A stretch of DNA of 64,000 nucleotides from CAUZIZ01 sp963579905. GTDB taxonomy: Bacteria; Acidobacteriota; UBA6911; RPQK01; JAJDTT01. Where the stretch lies: positions 20,919 through 84,918 of the forward strand of contig CAUZIZ010000002.1 of NCBI GenBank assembly GCA_963579905.1, written 5' to 3'. Positions 1 through 7,647 of the stretch are shown here, one piece after another. The position numbers were made by a program, and so were the translations under genes. Below the pieces are notes generated by a model. The model was not told the origin of the DNA, did not search any database, and was given only the letters and a program-made list of their open reading frames with translations. Numbering within the stretch: position 1 is the first letter of the stretch; each line of letters opens with the position of its first letter.

Positions 1-441
1 TGCGTTTACGATGTGCTGGTATCCGGTACAACGGCAGAGGTTGCCTTCCAACGCATGTCGGATCTCCCCCTCAGTAGGACCTGGGTTCCGCTTCAGAAGC
101 TGAACAGCAGCTAGCATGAAGCCGGGCGTACAGTAACCGCACTGAAGCCCGTGTTCCTCCCAAAAGGCCTCCTGGATGGGGTGGAGTTGTTCACCGGTCG
201 CCAGACCCTCAACGGTGGTAATGTCATCTCCATCAGCCTGCACTGCGAAAAGCGTGCAGGACTTCACGGCCAGCCCGTTGAGAGTCACGGTACAGGCTCC
301 GCAGTTGGAAGTGTCGCACCCTACATGCGTTCCAGTGAGGCCGAGCGCGTCACGAAGAAAATGGACGAGAAGCAGTCGAGGCTCCACCTCACGTTGATAA
401 GTGGTTCCGTTTACCCGGATCTCAATCGGCATCTTTTGCAT
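1..441 (-). CDS. (2Fe-2S)-binding small subunit of molybdenum hydroxylase (CoxS/XdhC-type oxidoreductase), 3' end outside window
   Basis: Reading the minus strand from ATG at 441 (a second ATG lies at 432) gives about 147 residues running off the window edge. The N-terminal plant-type ferredoxin fold shows the 2Fe-2S ligands in GCDTSNCGAC plus a later Cys in KSCTLF. The C-terminal helical domain carries the second cluster ligands CGYCTPG and CRCTGYQ. This is the small iron-sulfur subunit of the xanthine dehydrogenase/aerobic CO dehydrogenase/aldehyde oxidase family, which passes electrons from a molybdopterin subunit. Which substrate is oxidised cannot be told without the large subunit. CoxG-like and XdhC-like genes next door fit an accessory and maturation cluster. 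No clear Shine-Dalgarno sequence precedes either ATG. Confidence 0.93.
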   Translation of the reverse strand, partial: MQKMPIEIRVNGTTYQREVEPRLLLVHFLRDALGLTGTHVGCDTSNCGACTVTLNGLAVKSCTLFAVQADGDDITTVEGLATGEQLHPIQEAFWEEHGLQCGYCTPGFMLAAVQLLKRNPGPTEGEIRHALEGNLCRCTGYQHIVNA

Positions 442-473
442 ATCAAGTTAACTCCATCTACGCACCAGCCGGC

Positions 474-660
474 TTAGGGTCTGCGCAAAAATAACTTGGC
501 ATTTTGGCATCTCATCTTCACACCATCTTTGGCCGCTCCTCAATCGCGAAATCCTCAACGTAGACCCGGCTACGCCTGCGGTCTAGCTCAATCGTTCGCG
601 GCCAAATCTGGTTCAAATCTGAGCGCCAATTCTACCAAGTTATTCTTGCGCAGACCCTAA
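474..660. mobile_element. 187-bp MITE-like element with 26-bp terminal inverted repeats
   Basis: The left end at 474-499 starts TTAGGGTCTGCGCAA. The right end at 635-660 is its inverse complement with one mismatch over 26 bases (A/G at base 16). The roughly 135 bases between have no credible reading frame. The element sits between the 2Fe-2S subunit gene and the CoxG-like gene, and its right tip provides the TAG stop of the latter (657-659). A solo copy of the end lies at 32239-32256. The structure resembles a non-autonomous transposon or a large hairpin transcript. No transposase was found and no target-site duplication is evident. Confidence 0.7.
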
Positions 661-1094
661 GAAGATCCCTCTTCCTCAAGCTTCTGGAAGAAAAGGGTCG
701 CTAGCCTGCGTGCGACACCAGAAAACAGGCGACTTCCCACGGCTGCCAGCCTGCCGGAAATCTGGACGTCCCCGGTGTAATCAACCGGGGTTTCGCCATC
801 GCCCTCGGCCAGCTTGATCCTGCCTGTAGCTACCATTCCACCGGCTTTGCCTTGTCCTTCTACATGCAGGGTCAGTTCGCTTGGTTCCTGCTTATCCCGA
901 ATTTCCACGTGACCCTCGAAACTTCCTCGAACAGGTCCTACGGCCAGCTCGAGCTTAGCCTTGAAGCGATCGGGACCGTCCGGCTCAAGCTCCTTGACCC
1001 CGGGAGTGACACGAGCCAACACCTCTGGATCGTTGAGTAACTGCCAGGCCCGATCACGAGATATTTGAAGAGTGTACGTCCCGGCAATCTGCAT
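657..1094 (-). CDS. CoxG-like SRPBCC-domain protein
   Basis: A 145-residue protein of the START/SRPBCC fold typical of carbon monoxide dehydrogenase subunit G (CoxG). Recognisable stretches are the start MQIAGTYTLQISRDRAWQLL, the segment DPEVLARVTPGVKEL and the late helix with VGSRLFSGVARRLA. CoxG proteins help recruit aerobic CO dehydrogenase to the membrane or assemble it. SRPBCC proteins also accompany other xanthine dehydrogenase-family enzymes. It lies upstream of, and on the same strand as, the 2Fe-2S subunit, so it may be cotranscribed. Its stop codon falls inside the right inverted repeat of the 474-660 element, so the last residues (EEEGSS) may have been changed by that insertion. 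Function is by family only. Confidence 0.82.
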   Translation of the reverse strand: MQIAGTYTLQISRDRAWQLLNDPEVLARVTPGVKELEPDGPDRFKAKLELAVGPVRGSFEGHVEIRDKQEPSELTLHVEGQGKAGGMVATGRIKLAEGDGETPVDYTGDVQISGRLAAVGSRLFSGVARRLATLFFQKLEEEGSS

Positions 1095-1173
1095 TTAGAA
1101 ACCCTGTCCTATTGTTCAAATCGAAGAATCGCCTGTCAAACACTTTTCGATGGCAAGTTGAAAAGTCGCTGCT

Positions 1174-1344
1174 CAGTGGACCCCCAGCGGCGCTACCCCA
1201 TTTGAGAATGAAACTTGGAGTCCCGGCCGTGGCGGCGGTCTCCTGGCCGCCGTGTATCGAGCCACAGGCTCGAAAAGAAGAATACTTCGGCCTGGAGACC
1301 GAACCCACGTCGACCCACCTGAGCCAATTGAAGTTTCAGCTTAG
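1174..1344. repeat. Modular intergenic repeat unit, A cargo
   Basis: This is a full unit read R to L. The R end (GCTACCCCATTTGAGAATG then GAAACTTGG) leads into cargo A, which has two palindromic parts: GGCGGTCTCCTGGCCGCC and the later CGGCCTGGAGACCG. It ends with L, TTGAAGTTTCAGCTTAG (1328-1344). The same cargo recurs at 10890, 25317 and 38122. It has no coding potential despite open frames that give similar peptides in each copy. Confidence 0.85.
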
Positions 1345-1730
1345 TGCAGCCTCCGGCTGCGCTGCCCCATTCGAGAACGAAACTTCGGTTACGTCTGCCG
1401 TGATTGTCGCTACCGCCAATGACAGAGCCGTGACTGCAAAGGAGCGGTCCCGATCACCGATCGGGACATGCCACAAAAGGGGATGCAATCGGCCACCGTC
1501 TGTTTGGTCGGTTGTTTGCGGCATCCGTATGCCGGGACCGCTCCTTCGCAGTCACGGCTCTGTCATTGGCGATTCTTGGATGATCTCCTACCAACTGTTG
1601 TCCAGCTCTCTCCTCGGAACCTGGGCTCATTTTGCTAACGGCTCAAGTCGTTCGCGGCTCTATCGGACTTGGCTTCGGAGGGCAGGAGACGTTCAGACGT
1701 TCAACCTGTAAACTGTAAACTTGAAACCCG
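1345..1730. repeat. Modular intergenic repeat, C (inverted-repeat) plus B cargo, next to XdhC start
   Basis: The R end (GCTGCCCCATTCGAGAACG) is followed by a C cargo at 1415-1570, whose 38-base arms (1415-1452 and 1533-1570, starting GCCAATGACAGAGCC) are inverse complements with one mismatch. A B cargo follows at about 1594-1690 (CGGCTCAAGTCGTTCGCGGC). It closes with GACGTTCAGACGTTC and a degenerate L end. The block stops a few bases before the XdhC-like start codon, so any promoter for that gene must lie within or across the repeat. Confidence 0.8.
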
Positions 1731-1735
1731 TAACC

Positions 1736-2839
1736 ATGCGCGAAGAAGTAGCTCTGGCAGCGGCGATACAGGCAAACCGAAAGGCACGTCGGGGGACAGC
1801 ACTGGCAACGGTAGTGCGAGTCAGCGGCTCGGCTTATCGGCGGGAAGGCGCCAAGGTTGCAATCGACGAAACTGGGGCGGCTACCGGGATGATTTCAGGG
1901 GGCTGTCTGGAACCGGAGGTAGCAGACACTGCCGCCCGCGTCCTCCAGAACGGCGCGCCCGAGTTTCGCTGCTTTGACCTTGAAGACGACGCTGTGTGGG
2001 GACTCGGGATGGGGTGCGGTGGCACCGTCGACGTCCTGATCGAGCTGATTGACGGGCACCCGGCGTGGGACCATTGGCTGCATTCCCTGTCGAACGGAAT
2101 GGCCTCGGTGAGAGCTGTGGTGCATGGTTCCTCTGAGGCCTCGCTTCCACTGGGAAGCTGGATACTGGCGAGCGAGGGCTCCGCTGCTATTGGAACTATC
2201 GAAGACGCCCCTGCTGCACTCCTGTTCGCCGCCGCACAGACGATTCTGGCTTCGGACCATCCCAACTCACAGACCCAGCTCATTGCAGGAGCGGAGATCC
2301 TTTTCGACGTGAATCTCCCACCGATCGAGGTTGTCCTCTTCGGAGCGGGCCACGACGCCATCCCAGTGGCGGCACTGGCAGTCAAACTGGGACTGGCTGT
2401 CAGTATTGTGGATCCGCGTTCCAATCTCGCTAGTGCCGATCGTTTTCCAGATTCCCAGATCATCCTGGCACATCCATCGGAGTACCGCGAAAAAGTACGG
2501 CTCGGTGGGCACAGCTATGTCGCGATCATGAATCATCAACTGGAGCGGGACCAGGCTGCCCTGCTCTTCGCCCTCGCGAGCGACGCCCCGTACATCGGAG
2601 TGCTGGGACCCCGCTTGCGCTGCAGCAAGCTGCTTGATGGCCTGGGGAAGGAAGGGTTTCAAGCCACTGCTGAGCAGCTGGCTCGCCTGCGCAACCCCAT
2701 GGGTCTGGACATCGGCGCGGAAGGACCACAGGAGATCGCGGTTAGCCTCTTGGCTGAGCTGCTGGCGGTCCGGAACCGATTCTCGGCCGGTTTTCTCACC
2801 GAACGACCAGGGGGAATCCACAGCCCAGGGGAAACATGA
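1736..2839 (+). CDS. XdhC/CoxI family molybdenum-hydroxylase maturation protein
   Basis: 367 residues from ATG 1736; a TTG at 1721 is a less likely start. The N-terminal XdhC/CoxI domain has GSAYRREGAKVAID and MISGGCLEPEV with the conserved Cys. The C-terminal Rossmann-like domain has VVLFGAGHDAIPVAAL followed by IVDPR, and ends with LRNPMGLDIGAEGPQEIA. Family members bind molybdenum cofactor and help insert the sulfurated cofactor into xanthine dehydrogenase-type enzymes. It diverges from the CoxG-like and 2Fe-2S genes, which supports one maturation neighbourhood. There is no obvious ribosome site; the sequence just upstream is repeat-derived. Confidence 0.92.
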   Translation: MREEVALAAAIQANRKARRGTALATVVRVSGSAYRREGAKVAIDETGAATGMISGGCLEPEVADTAARVLQNGAPEFRCFDLEDDAVWGLGMGCGGTVDVLIELIDGHPAWDHWLHSLSNGMASVRAVVHGSSEASLPLGSWILASEGSAAIGTIEDAPAALLFAAAQTILASDHPNSQTQLIAGAEILFDVNLPPIEVVLFGAGHDAIPVAALAVKLGLAVSIVDPRSNLASADRFPDSQIILAHPSEYREKVRLGGHSYVAIMNHQLERDQAALLFALASDAPYIGVLGPRLRCSKLLDGLGKEGFQATAEQLARLRNPMGLDIGAEGPQEIAVSLLAELLAVRNRFSAGFLTERPGGIHSPGET

Positions 2840-2850
2840 GTGAGGGTTGG

Positions 2851-3561
2851 TTAGTGGATCCAGAAATCATCTTTTCTGCTCGGTGGCTTCTTCTCATACA
2901 CCTTGAAGCGCTCCCTCATCCGCTTGATCCTCCAACGATGAAAGCTCTGACGCATGCCTGACCAAGACAACCACCCTTTCAGGTATAAGAAAGCGAAAAC
3001 CATGCCTCCCAAATGAGCCACATGGGCGATGGTACTCCCGGAAGTGCCGAGGGCGGAGAAGAAGGCAATTGCTCCGAGGAAGGCCACGAAGTATTTGACC
3101 TTGATCGGAAACAGAAAGTAGAGATAGACCTGCCGGTCTGGAAACATCATTCCGTACGCCATGAGAATGCCGTAGATGGATCCACTAGCTCCAATGGTTG
3201 GCGTCTGTCCCAAAGGATCGAAGAGAATGGATAGTACTCCGGCACCGACTCCAGTGACTAGGAAGAAGCGCAGGAACTCCCGGCTTCCCCAATAGCGTTC
3301 CAGCTCGCAGCCAAACATCCAGAGGGCGAACATATTGAAGAACAGGTGCCAGAAGTCCCCGTGAAGGAAAAGATACGTGAAGAATTGCCAGACGAAGAAT
3401 TTTTCCAGGACCGCGAAGGGGGTGAGGCCGAAGATGAGCGTCATCTCCGCCCCAGCTCCAAACTGAAGTACGAAGGTCACAGCACAGGCAATGACCAGAT
3501 ACTTCACCATGGTCGTTACGTTGGGACCCATGGTAACGTAAGGTCTGGAACCGTAACTCAC
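2851..3561 (-). CDS. Rhomboid-family intramembrane serine protease
   Basis: 236 residues with about six hydrophobic segments. The catalytic Ser lies in GASGSIYGILMAYG and the His in HVAHLGGMVFAFLYLKGW, the Ser/His dyad of rhomboids. The loop after the first membrane segment contains FFNMFALWMFG, as usual in this family. The enzyme cleaves membrane-anchored substrates within the bilayer; its substrate is not predictable. The start is GTG at 3561; an internal ATG (MGPNVTTMVKY) is an alternative. The C-terminal tail after the last segment is basic and cytoplasmic-looking. Stop codons of this gene and the XdhC-like gene face each other closely (2839/2851). Confidence 0.93.
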   Translation of the reverse strand: MSYGSRPYVTMGPNVTTMVKYLVIACAVTFVLQFGAGAEMTLIFGLTPFAVLEKFFVWQFFTYLFLHGDFWHLFFNMFALWMFGCELERYWGSREFLRFFLVTGVGAGVLSILFDPLGQTPTIGASGSIYGILMAYGMMFPDRQVYLYFLFPIKVKYFVAFLGAIAFFSALGTSGSTIAHVAHLGGMVFAFLYLKGWLSWSGMRQSFHRWRIKRMRERFKVYEKKPPSRKDDFWIH

Positions 3562-3651
3562 AGTTCAAATGATAACACGCTTGCTTTGGCACTCGGGCTG
3601 GGTAGGATTGTCAGACACCCTATCTCAAACATCAAAAAGAGGACATCAATC

Positions 3652-4527
3652 ATGAGAACGATGCTAATAGCCCTCACCTTGATCGTCCCCGAATTCGCAG
3701 TCGCCGAGGTCGAACCCAAACGGTACGAACTGGAGACCGATTCACAAAGGCAGGATGGCGTGCCACGCGGCGACCTGACCATGCACGTCTGGAGATCCGA
3801 CAAGGTTTATGCCGGCACCGTGCGCCGATACTGGGTCTACGTTCCGAAGCAGTATGATGCCGCAAAACCAGCAGCGCTGATGGTGTTCCAGGATGGACAT
3901 GCCTACATATCGGAATCCGGCGACTTCCGGGTCCCGACGGTGTTTGACAATCTCATCCACAAGGGGGACATGCCCATAACAATTGGAGTCTTTATCGATC
4001 CCGGGCGATGGAGTGCGCTGCCACCCGAACCGGGATGGCGCCCACGTCCTGAAAACCGCAGTGTGGAATACGATACCCTCAGCGATACCTATTCCAGATT
4101 TCTACTAACCGAAATCCTGCCCCAGGTCGAGAAGTCGTACCCGATTTCCAGGGATCCGGAACAGCGTGCCATCGGTGGAATCAGCAGCGGCGGAATCTGT
4201 GCATTTACCGTGGCATGGGAACGACCCGATCAGTTTCGCAAGGTGTTGAGTCACGTGGGGAGTTTCACGAACATTCGCGGGGGACACAACTACGCGGCGC
4301 TGCTCCGCAAGACTGAGCCCAAGCCGATCCGCGTCTTTCTACAGGGGGGCCGTCACGACCTGAACAATGAACACGGTCATTGGCCGCTAGCCAACCAGCA
4401 GATGGCAGCATCTCTCTCATTTATGAAGTACGACGCGAAATTCGTGTTCGGAGAGGGCGCTCACGATGGCAATCATGGCGGCGCAATTCTCCCAGAGTCC
4501 CTGCGCTGGCTCTGGCGTGAGCAGTAG
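3652..4527 (+). CDS. Secreted esterase of the enterochelin-esterase (Fes/IroE-like) family
   Basis: 291 residues from ATG 3652. An N-terminal signal peptide (MRTMLIALTLIVPEFAVAEV) is followed by an alpha/beta-hydrolase of the esterase D type. The nucleophile elbow is GGISSGG, with a candidate catalytic His in GAHDGNHGG near the C-terminus. Related enzymes cleave carbohydrate or siderophore esters, so an extracytoplasmic esterase is a fair call, but the substrate is unknown. The frame is open well upstream; the signal peptide decides the start. It diverges from the rhomboid gene with about 90 bases between. Confidence 0.85.
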   Translation: MRTMLIALTLIVPEFAVAEVEPKRYELETDSQRQDGVPRGDLTMHVWRSDKVYAGTVRRYWVYVPKQYDAAKPAALMVFQDGHAYISESGDFRVPTVFDNLIHKGDMPITIGVFIDPGRWSALPPEPGWRPRPENRSVEYDTLSDTYSRFLLTEILPQVEKSYPISRDPEQRAIGGISSGGICAFTVAWERPDQFRKVLSHVGSFTNIRGGHNYAALLRKTEPKPIRVFLQGGRHDLNNEHGHWPLANQQMAASLSFMKYDAKFVFGEGAHDGNHGGAILPESLRWLWREQ

Positions 4528-4661
4528 TGCAGTGATTAGTCCGGAAACAGCCGAAGTCAGATAGGGCTGCGAACGAACGGAACTGCTAGCAACATGAACC
4601 CCGGTTCCGAACCTATCAACGGCTACTGCACCACTGCTCACTGCACCGCCGCACTACTGCA
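4528..4661. repeat. Short low-complexity intergenic segment (GCAGTAGTGCAG / CTGCTCACTGCAC)
   Basis: This convergent gap holds imperfect repeats of GCAGTAGTGCAGTG and TGCTCACTGCACC. Similar text (AGTGAGCAGTAGTCAGCGG) fills the gap before the SDR gene at 59100-59220, so it is a dispersed simple-sequence family. No gene is visible. Opposed short arms could act as a bidirectional terminator, but no U-tract is seen. Confidence 0.4.
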
Positions 4662-5831
4662 CTACTTGAGCGCTGGCCTCGGCAGACCGGCGTCCTGACG
4701 CAGGGCTTCCGCTCGATCGGTCCTCTCCCAGGCGAAGCCCTCGTTCTCTCGGCCGAAGTGACCGAAGCTGGCCGTCTTGCGAAAGATCGGCTGCCTCAGC
4801 TCTAGCGTCTCGATGATGTCGCGGGGCGTCAACCTGAAGTGCGACGAGATCAGCTCGCGGAGAATTTCGTCGCTCACCCTTCCCGTTCCTTCGGTATCTA
4901 CCGCTATAGACACCGGTTCGGGCACACCTATGGCATAGGCCAATTGGATGGTGAGACGATCGGCCAATCCCGCCGCGACGCAATTCTTCGCAACATAGCG
5001 GGCCATGTAGGAGGCGGATCGGTCGACCTTGGAGGGATCCTTACCGGAGAAGGCACCGCCTCCATGACTGGCCACACCCCCGTAGGTATCGACGATGATC
5101 TTTCGACCAGTCACGCCACAGTCTCCTTGAGGACCGCCAACCACGAAACGGCCGGTGGGGTTGATGTGGACCTTGGTACTCTCGTCCATCAGATCTGAGG
5201 GGACGATGGGTCGGATGATATCCCTCTTGATGCCCTCCGCGATCTCCTCGTTGCTGACGTCGGGGCCGTGCTGCGTGGAAATGACCACCGTGTCGACGCG
5301 AACCGGCGTACGACCCTCATACTCAATCGTGACCTGTGACTTTCCGTCGGGACGAAGCCAGGGTAGGGTCCCATCACGACGACGTTCGGACAGTTGTCGG
5401 GTCAGCCGGTGTGCCAGCATGATGGGCATCGGCATTAGTTCAGGTGTTTCCGTGCAAGCGAAGCCAAACATCAGTCCCTGATCGCCTGCGCCACCGATAT
5501 CGACGCCCTGCGCGATGTCCGGGGACTGAGTATCTACGGAGCAAACCACCGCGCACGTCTCGCAGTCAAAACCATACTTGGCGCGGGTGTAACCCACCTC
5601 ACGGATGGTCTCTCGGACGATAGCTGGAAAGTCAAGGTGGCAACTGGTAGTAATCTCTCCTGCAACCACAACGAGCCCAGTGGTGACCAGACTCTCACAC
5701 GCAACTCGTCCCATAGGATCATCTTTGAGTACGGCATCGAGAACCGCGTCGGAAATCTGGTCAGCGATTTTATCCGGGTGACCTTCAGTAACAGATTCAG
5801 ACGTAAAAACATTGCGCCCTGTTGGTGCCAT
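4662..5831 (-). CDS. metK: S-adenosylmethionine synthetase
   Basis: 389 residues, normal length for MetK, which makes S-adenosylmethionine from methionine and ATP. Clear motifs are GHPDKIADQISDAVLD at the N-terminus (ATP/Mg site), GAGDQGLMFGFA in the middle and GGGAFSGKDPSKVDRS (glycine-rich loop) further on. A good ribosome site (GAGGAGG) lies about 8 bases before ATG 5831. No SAM riboswitch was recognised in the 280-base leader. It is a monocistronic minus-strand gene divergent from the HEAT-repeat gene. Confidence 0.98.
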   Translation of the reverse strand: MAPTGRNVFTSESVTEGHPDKIADQISDAVLDAVLKDDPMGRVACESLVTTGLVVVAGEITTSCHLDFPAIVRETIREVGYTRAKYGFDCETCAVVCSVDTQSPDIAQGVDIGGAGDQGLMFGFACTETPELMPMPIMLAHRLTRQLSERRRDGTLPWLRPDGKSQVTIEYEGRTPVRVDTVVISTQHGPDVSNEEIAEGIKRDIIRPIVPSDLMDESTKVHINPTGRFVVGGPQGDCGVTGRKIIVDTYGGVASHGGGAFSGKDPSKVDRSASYMARYVAKNCVAAGLADRLTIQLAYAIGVPEPVSIAVDTEGTGRVSDEILRELISSHFRLTPRDIIETLELRQPIFRKTASFGHFGRENEGFAWERTDRAEALRQDAGLPRPALK

Positions 5832-6110
5832 TCAGCCTCCTCGAGTCGGTTTTTAAACCCCTTGTTTCTGGAGGGTCAAACGCTAACATAGCGACAGATT
5901 GGGTGTCAATCTGGCTTCAGAAGCATCAGGCGGATCGGCACCGAAAGAAGCCCGTCAGCTTGCGATTCGGGTCTCGGAATCCCGGAGCAGAGACTTGAGC
6001 CAGATGCGAGCCTCCTATATAGTGAAGGCCTCTTTGACGTTGAAACAATCGAGTCCAAGGTAGTGAGCTGGGAAGTACAATTCCCGAAAGTCCTCAACTG
6101 ATTGGGTGTC

Positions 6111-6653
6111 ATGTCAACCAAGACCATCCTTGTGGCCCTTGCCGCGTTTCTCCTTATCCTCTACTGGACTTCTTTTAGGAGATCTGAACAAACTCCACCT
6201 AGTCCTGATCCCGCTTCAATCGGCCCTGCTCCCCAGACTGGGGAACGCCAATCGAGGCGGACGACTCAGAATCCCCTTTCTCGTGGCACTATGCGGGACG
6301 ACCGCCAGGGACAACTACCCGCCCAAAGAGACGAGAAGCGAGAGGGGCCGGTTCCAGAGGAAGATCAAGCAGCCGGGTTGATCTTCCAGGCGCTGCATGC
6401 TGACGAGACCGAGGAGCGAGCCTACGCGGTGAGTGAGCTTGGATTACTCGATCCGACGCCGGAAGTCCTATCCGCTTGCTTTCAGGCTCTGGGAGACTCG
6501 GCGTCCGACATCAGGCTGGAAGCGGTCCTCGCGCTCGAAAGTCTGGAGGACCCCGCAGCCTTGCCGGTCCTCAGACGAGTTGCGGAGGAAGATACTTCCG
6601 AAGAAGTCAAAGAAGCTGCCACCGAGGCAGTGGATTCGCTCGAGAACCCCTGA
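6111..6653 (+). CDS. Membrane-anchored HEAT-repeat protein
   Basis: 180 residues from ATG 6111 (a TTG lies 9 bases upstream). A single N-terminal membrane segment (TILVALAAFLLILYWTSF) is followed by a polar Pro/Gln/Arg-rich linker and then HEAT-like helical repeats, for example DSASDIRLEAVLALESL and LRRVAEEDTSEEVKEAATEA. Such repeats usually mediate protein-protein contacts. No enzyme function is implied. The gene converges on argF, with 34 bases between stop codons. Exact partners are unknown. Confidence 0.75.
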   Translation: MSTKTILVALAAFLLILYWTSFRRSEQTPPSPDPASIGPAPQTGERQSRRTTQNPLSRGTMRDDRQGQLPAQRDEKREGPVPEEDQAAGLIFQALHADETEERAYAVSELGLLDPTPEVLSACFQALGDSASDIRLEAVLALESLEDPAALPVLRRVAEEDTSEEVKEAATEAVDSLENP

Positions 6654-6687
6654 GGGAATAAGAACCAAGTCCCAAGGGACTTGATCC

Positions 6688-7647
6688 TTACTTCCATGCT
6701 GCCCACTTCTCGAGGTGCAGATAACGGTCCAGTTCTTTGGGTGCCAGCAGCAGCAGCAAGAGGGCCTTCTGGACATGGAGCCGGTTTTCAGCTTGCTCGA
6801 AAACCAGCGATGAAGGAGAGTCCATGACCGCGTCGGTTACCTCCTGATTCCTGTGGGCGGGAAGGCAATGCATGAAAAATGCTCGTTTCCCGGCCTGCGA
6901 CATCAGCTCCGGCGTGACCTGGTAGGGCTGAAGCAGAGCGAGACGATCCTGAGCTTCTCCCTCCTGGCCCATACTCACCCAGGTGTCGGTGTAGACTGCG
7001 TCGGCACCCCGAATCCCTTCTACCGAGTCGGTGTAGGTGTAGGTCGCCTTCGGGTTTATCGACAGGAGCTTGAAGTCCTCTTCCACAGACACAGAGGGGC
7101 GGTGTGACTCAGGCGTAATTGCCGTGAACGACATCCCCGCCAACGCCGCAGCGTGAACCAGGGAAGTACAGACATTGTTTCCGTCCCCGACGTAGGCCAA
7201 CATCTTGTCTCCCAGATTCTCCCACTTCTCACTCAGCGTAAAGACGTCCGCGACGGCCTGACAGGGGTGCTCTGCATCACTCAGGGCGTTGATCACGGAA
7301 ATATTGGCCTGCTCAGCGAGCTCGACCACGTCGCCGTGAGAGAAAGTCCGGGCGACGATGCAGTCAAACCAACGCTCCAGATTCCTGGCCACATCACCCA
7401 GAGACTCTCGCCCACCCAAGCGGGCCTCCTGGTAGTCGAGATAGACCGCATCTCCCCCCAGCTGCCTGACCCCCAGTTCGAACGTCAGACGAGTGCGCAG
7501 GGAGGGCTTTTCAAAAATGAGAACAATGCTCTTGCCGGGGAGCATCTGCCTGAAATTGGAGGCCCGACCCTTGACTTCTCGACTCAAGCTGAGCAGCTGC
7601 TTCCACTGAGCCGAAGTGAAGTCCTTCAACGAGATAAAGTCTCTCAT
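6688..7647 (-). CDS. argF: Ornithine carbamoyltransferase
   Basis: 319 residues, the usual length. The carbamoyl-phosphate loop reads EKPSLRTRLTFE (SLRTR instead of the commoner STRTR), and the ornithine site includes HCLPAHRNQEVTD near the C-terminus. The enzyme makes citrulline in arginine synthesis. It is the last gene of argR-argG-argH-argF: its ATG overlaps the argH stop by four bases (7644-7647), indicating translational coupling. SLRTR is also seen in acetyl- and succinylornithine transferases, but the downstream signature and operon fit ordinary ornithine use. Confidence 0.95.
   Translation of the reverse strand: MRDFISLKDFTSAQWKQLLSLSREVKGRASNFRQMLPGKSIVLIFEKPSLRTRLTFELGVRQLGGDAVYLDYQEARLGGRESLGDVARNLERWFDCIVARTFSHGDVVELAEQANISVINALSDAEHPCQAVADVFTLSEKWENLGDKMLAYVGDGNNVCTSLVHAAALAGMSFTAITPESHRPSVSVEEDFKLLSINPKATYTYTDSVEGIRGADAVYTDTWVSMGQEGEAQDRLALLQPYQVTPELMSQAGKRAFFMHCLPAHRNQEVTDAVMDSPSSLVFEQAENRLHVQKALLLLLLAPKELDRYLHLEKWAAWK

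Noticed and set aside
600..640. tRNA-like T-arm text (GGTTCAAATCTG)
   Set aside because: No acceptor or anticodon stem fits; it is the interior of the inverted-repeat element.
1054..1308. A family of similar short peptides (MGSVSRPKYSSFRA-type) encoded at 1054, 10874, 25316 and 38028
   Set aside because: They are translations of the palindromic A cargo; no ribosome site, and similarity is at DNA level in both strands.
5832..6110. SAM riboswitch in the metK leader
   Set aside because: No recognisable SAM-I, SAM-II or SAM-III core was found; only a good ribosome site is visible.
6468..6776. Minus-strand frame of 102 codons across the argF end
   Set aside because: It overlaps the HEAT-repeat gene and argF in other frames and has no domain.
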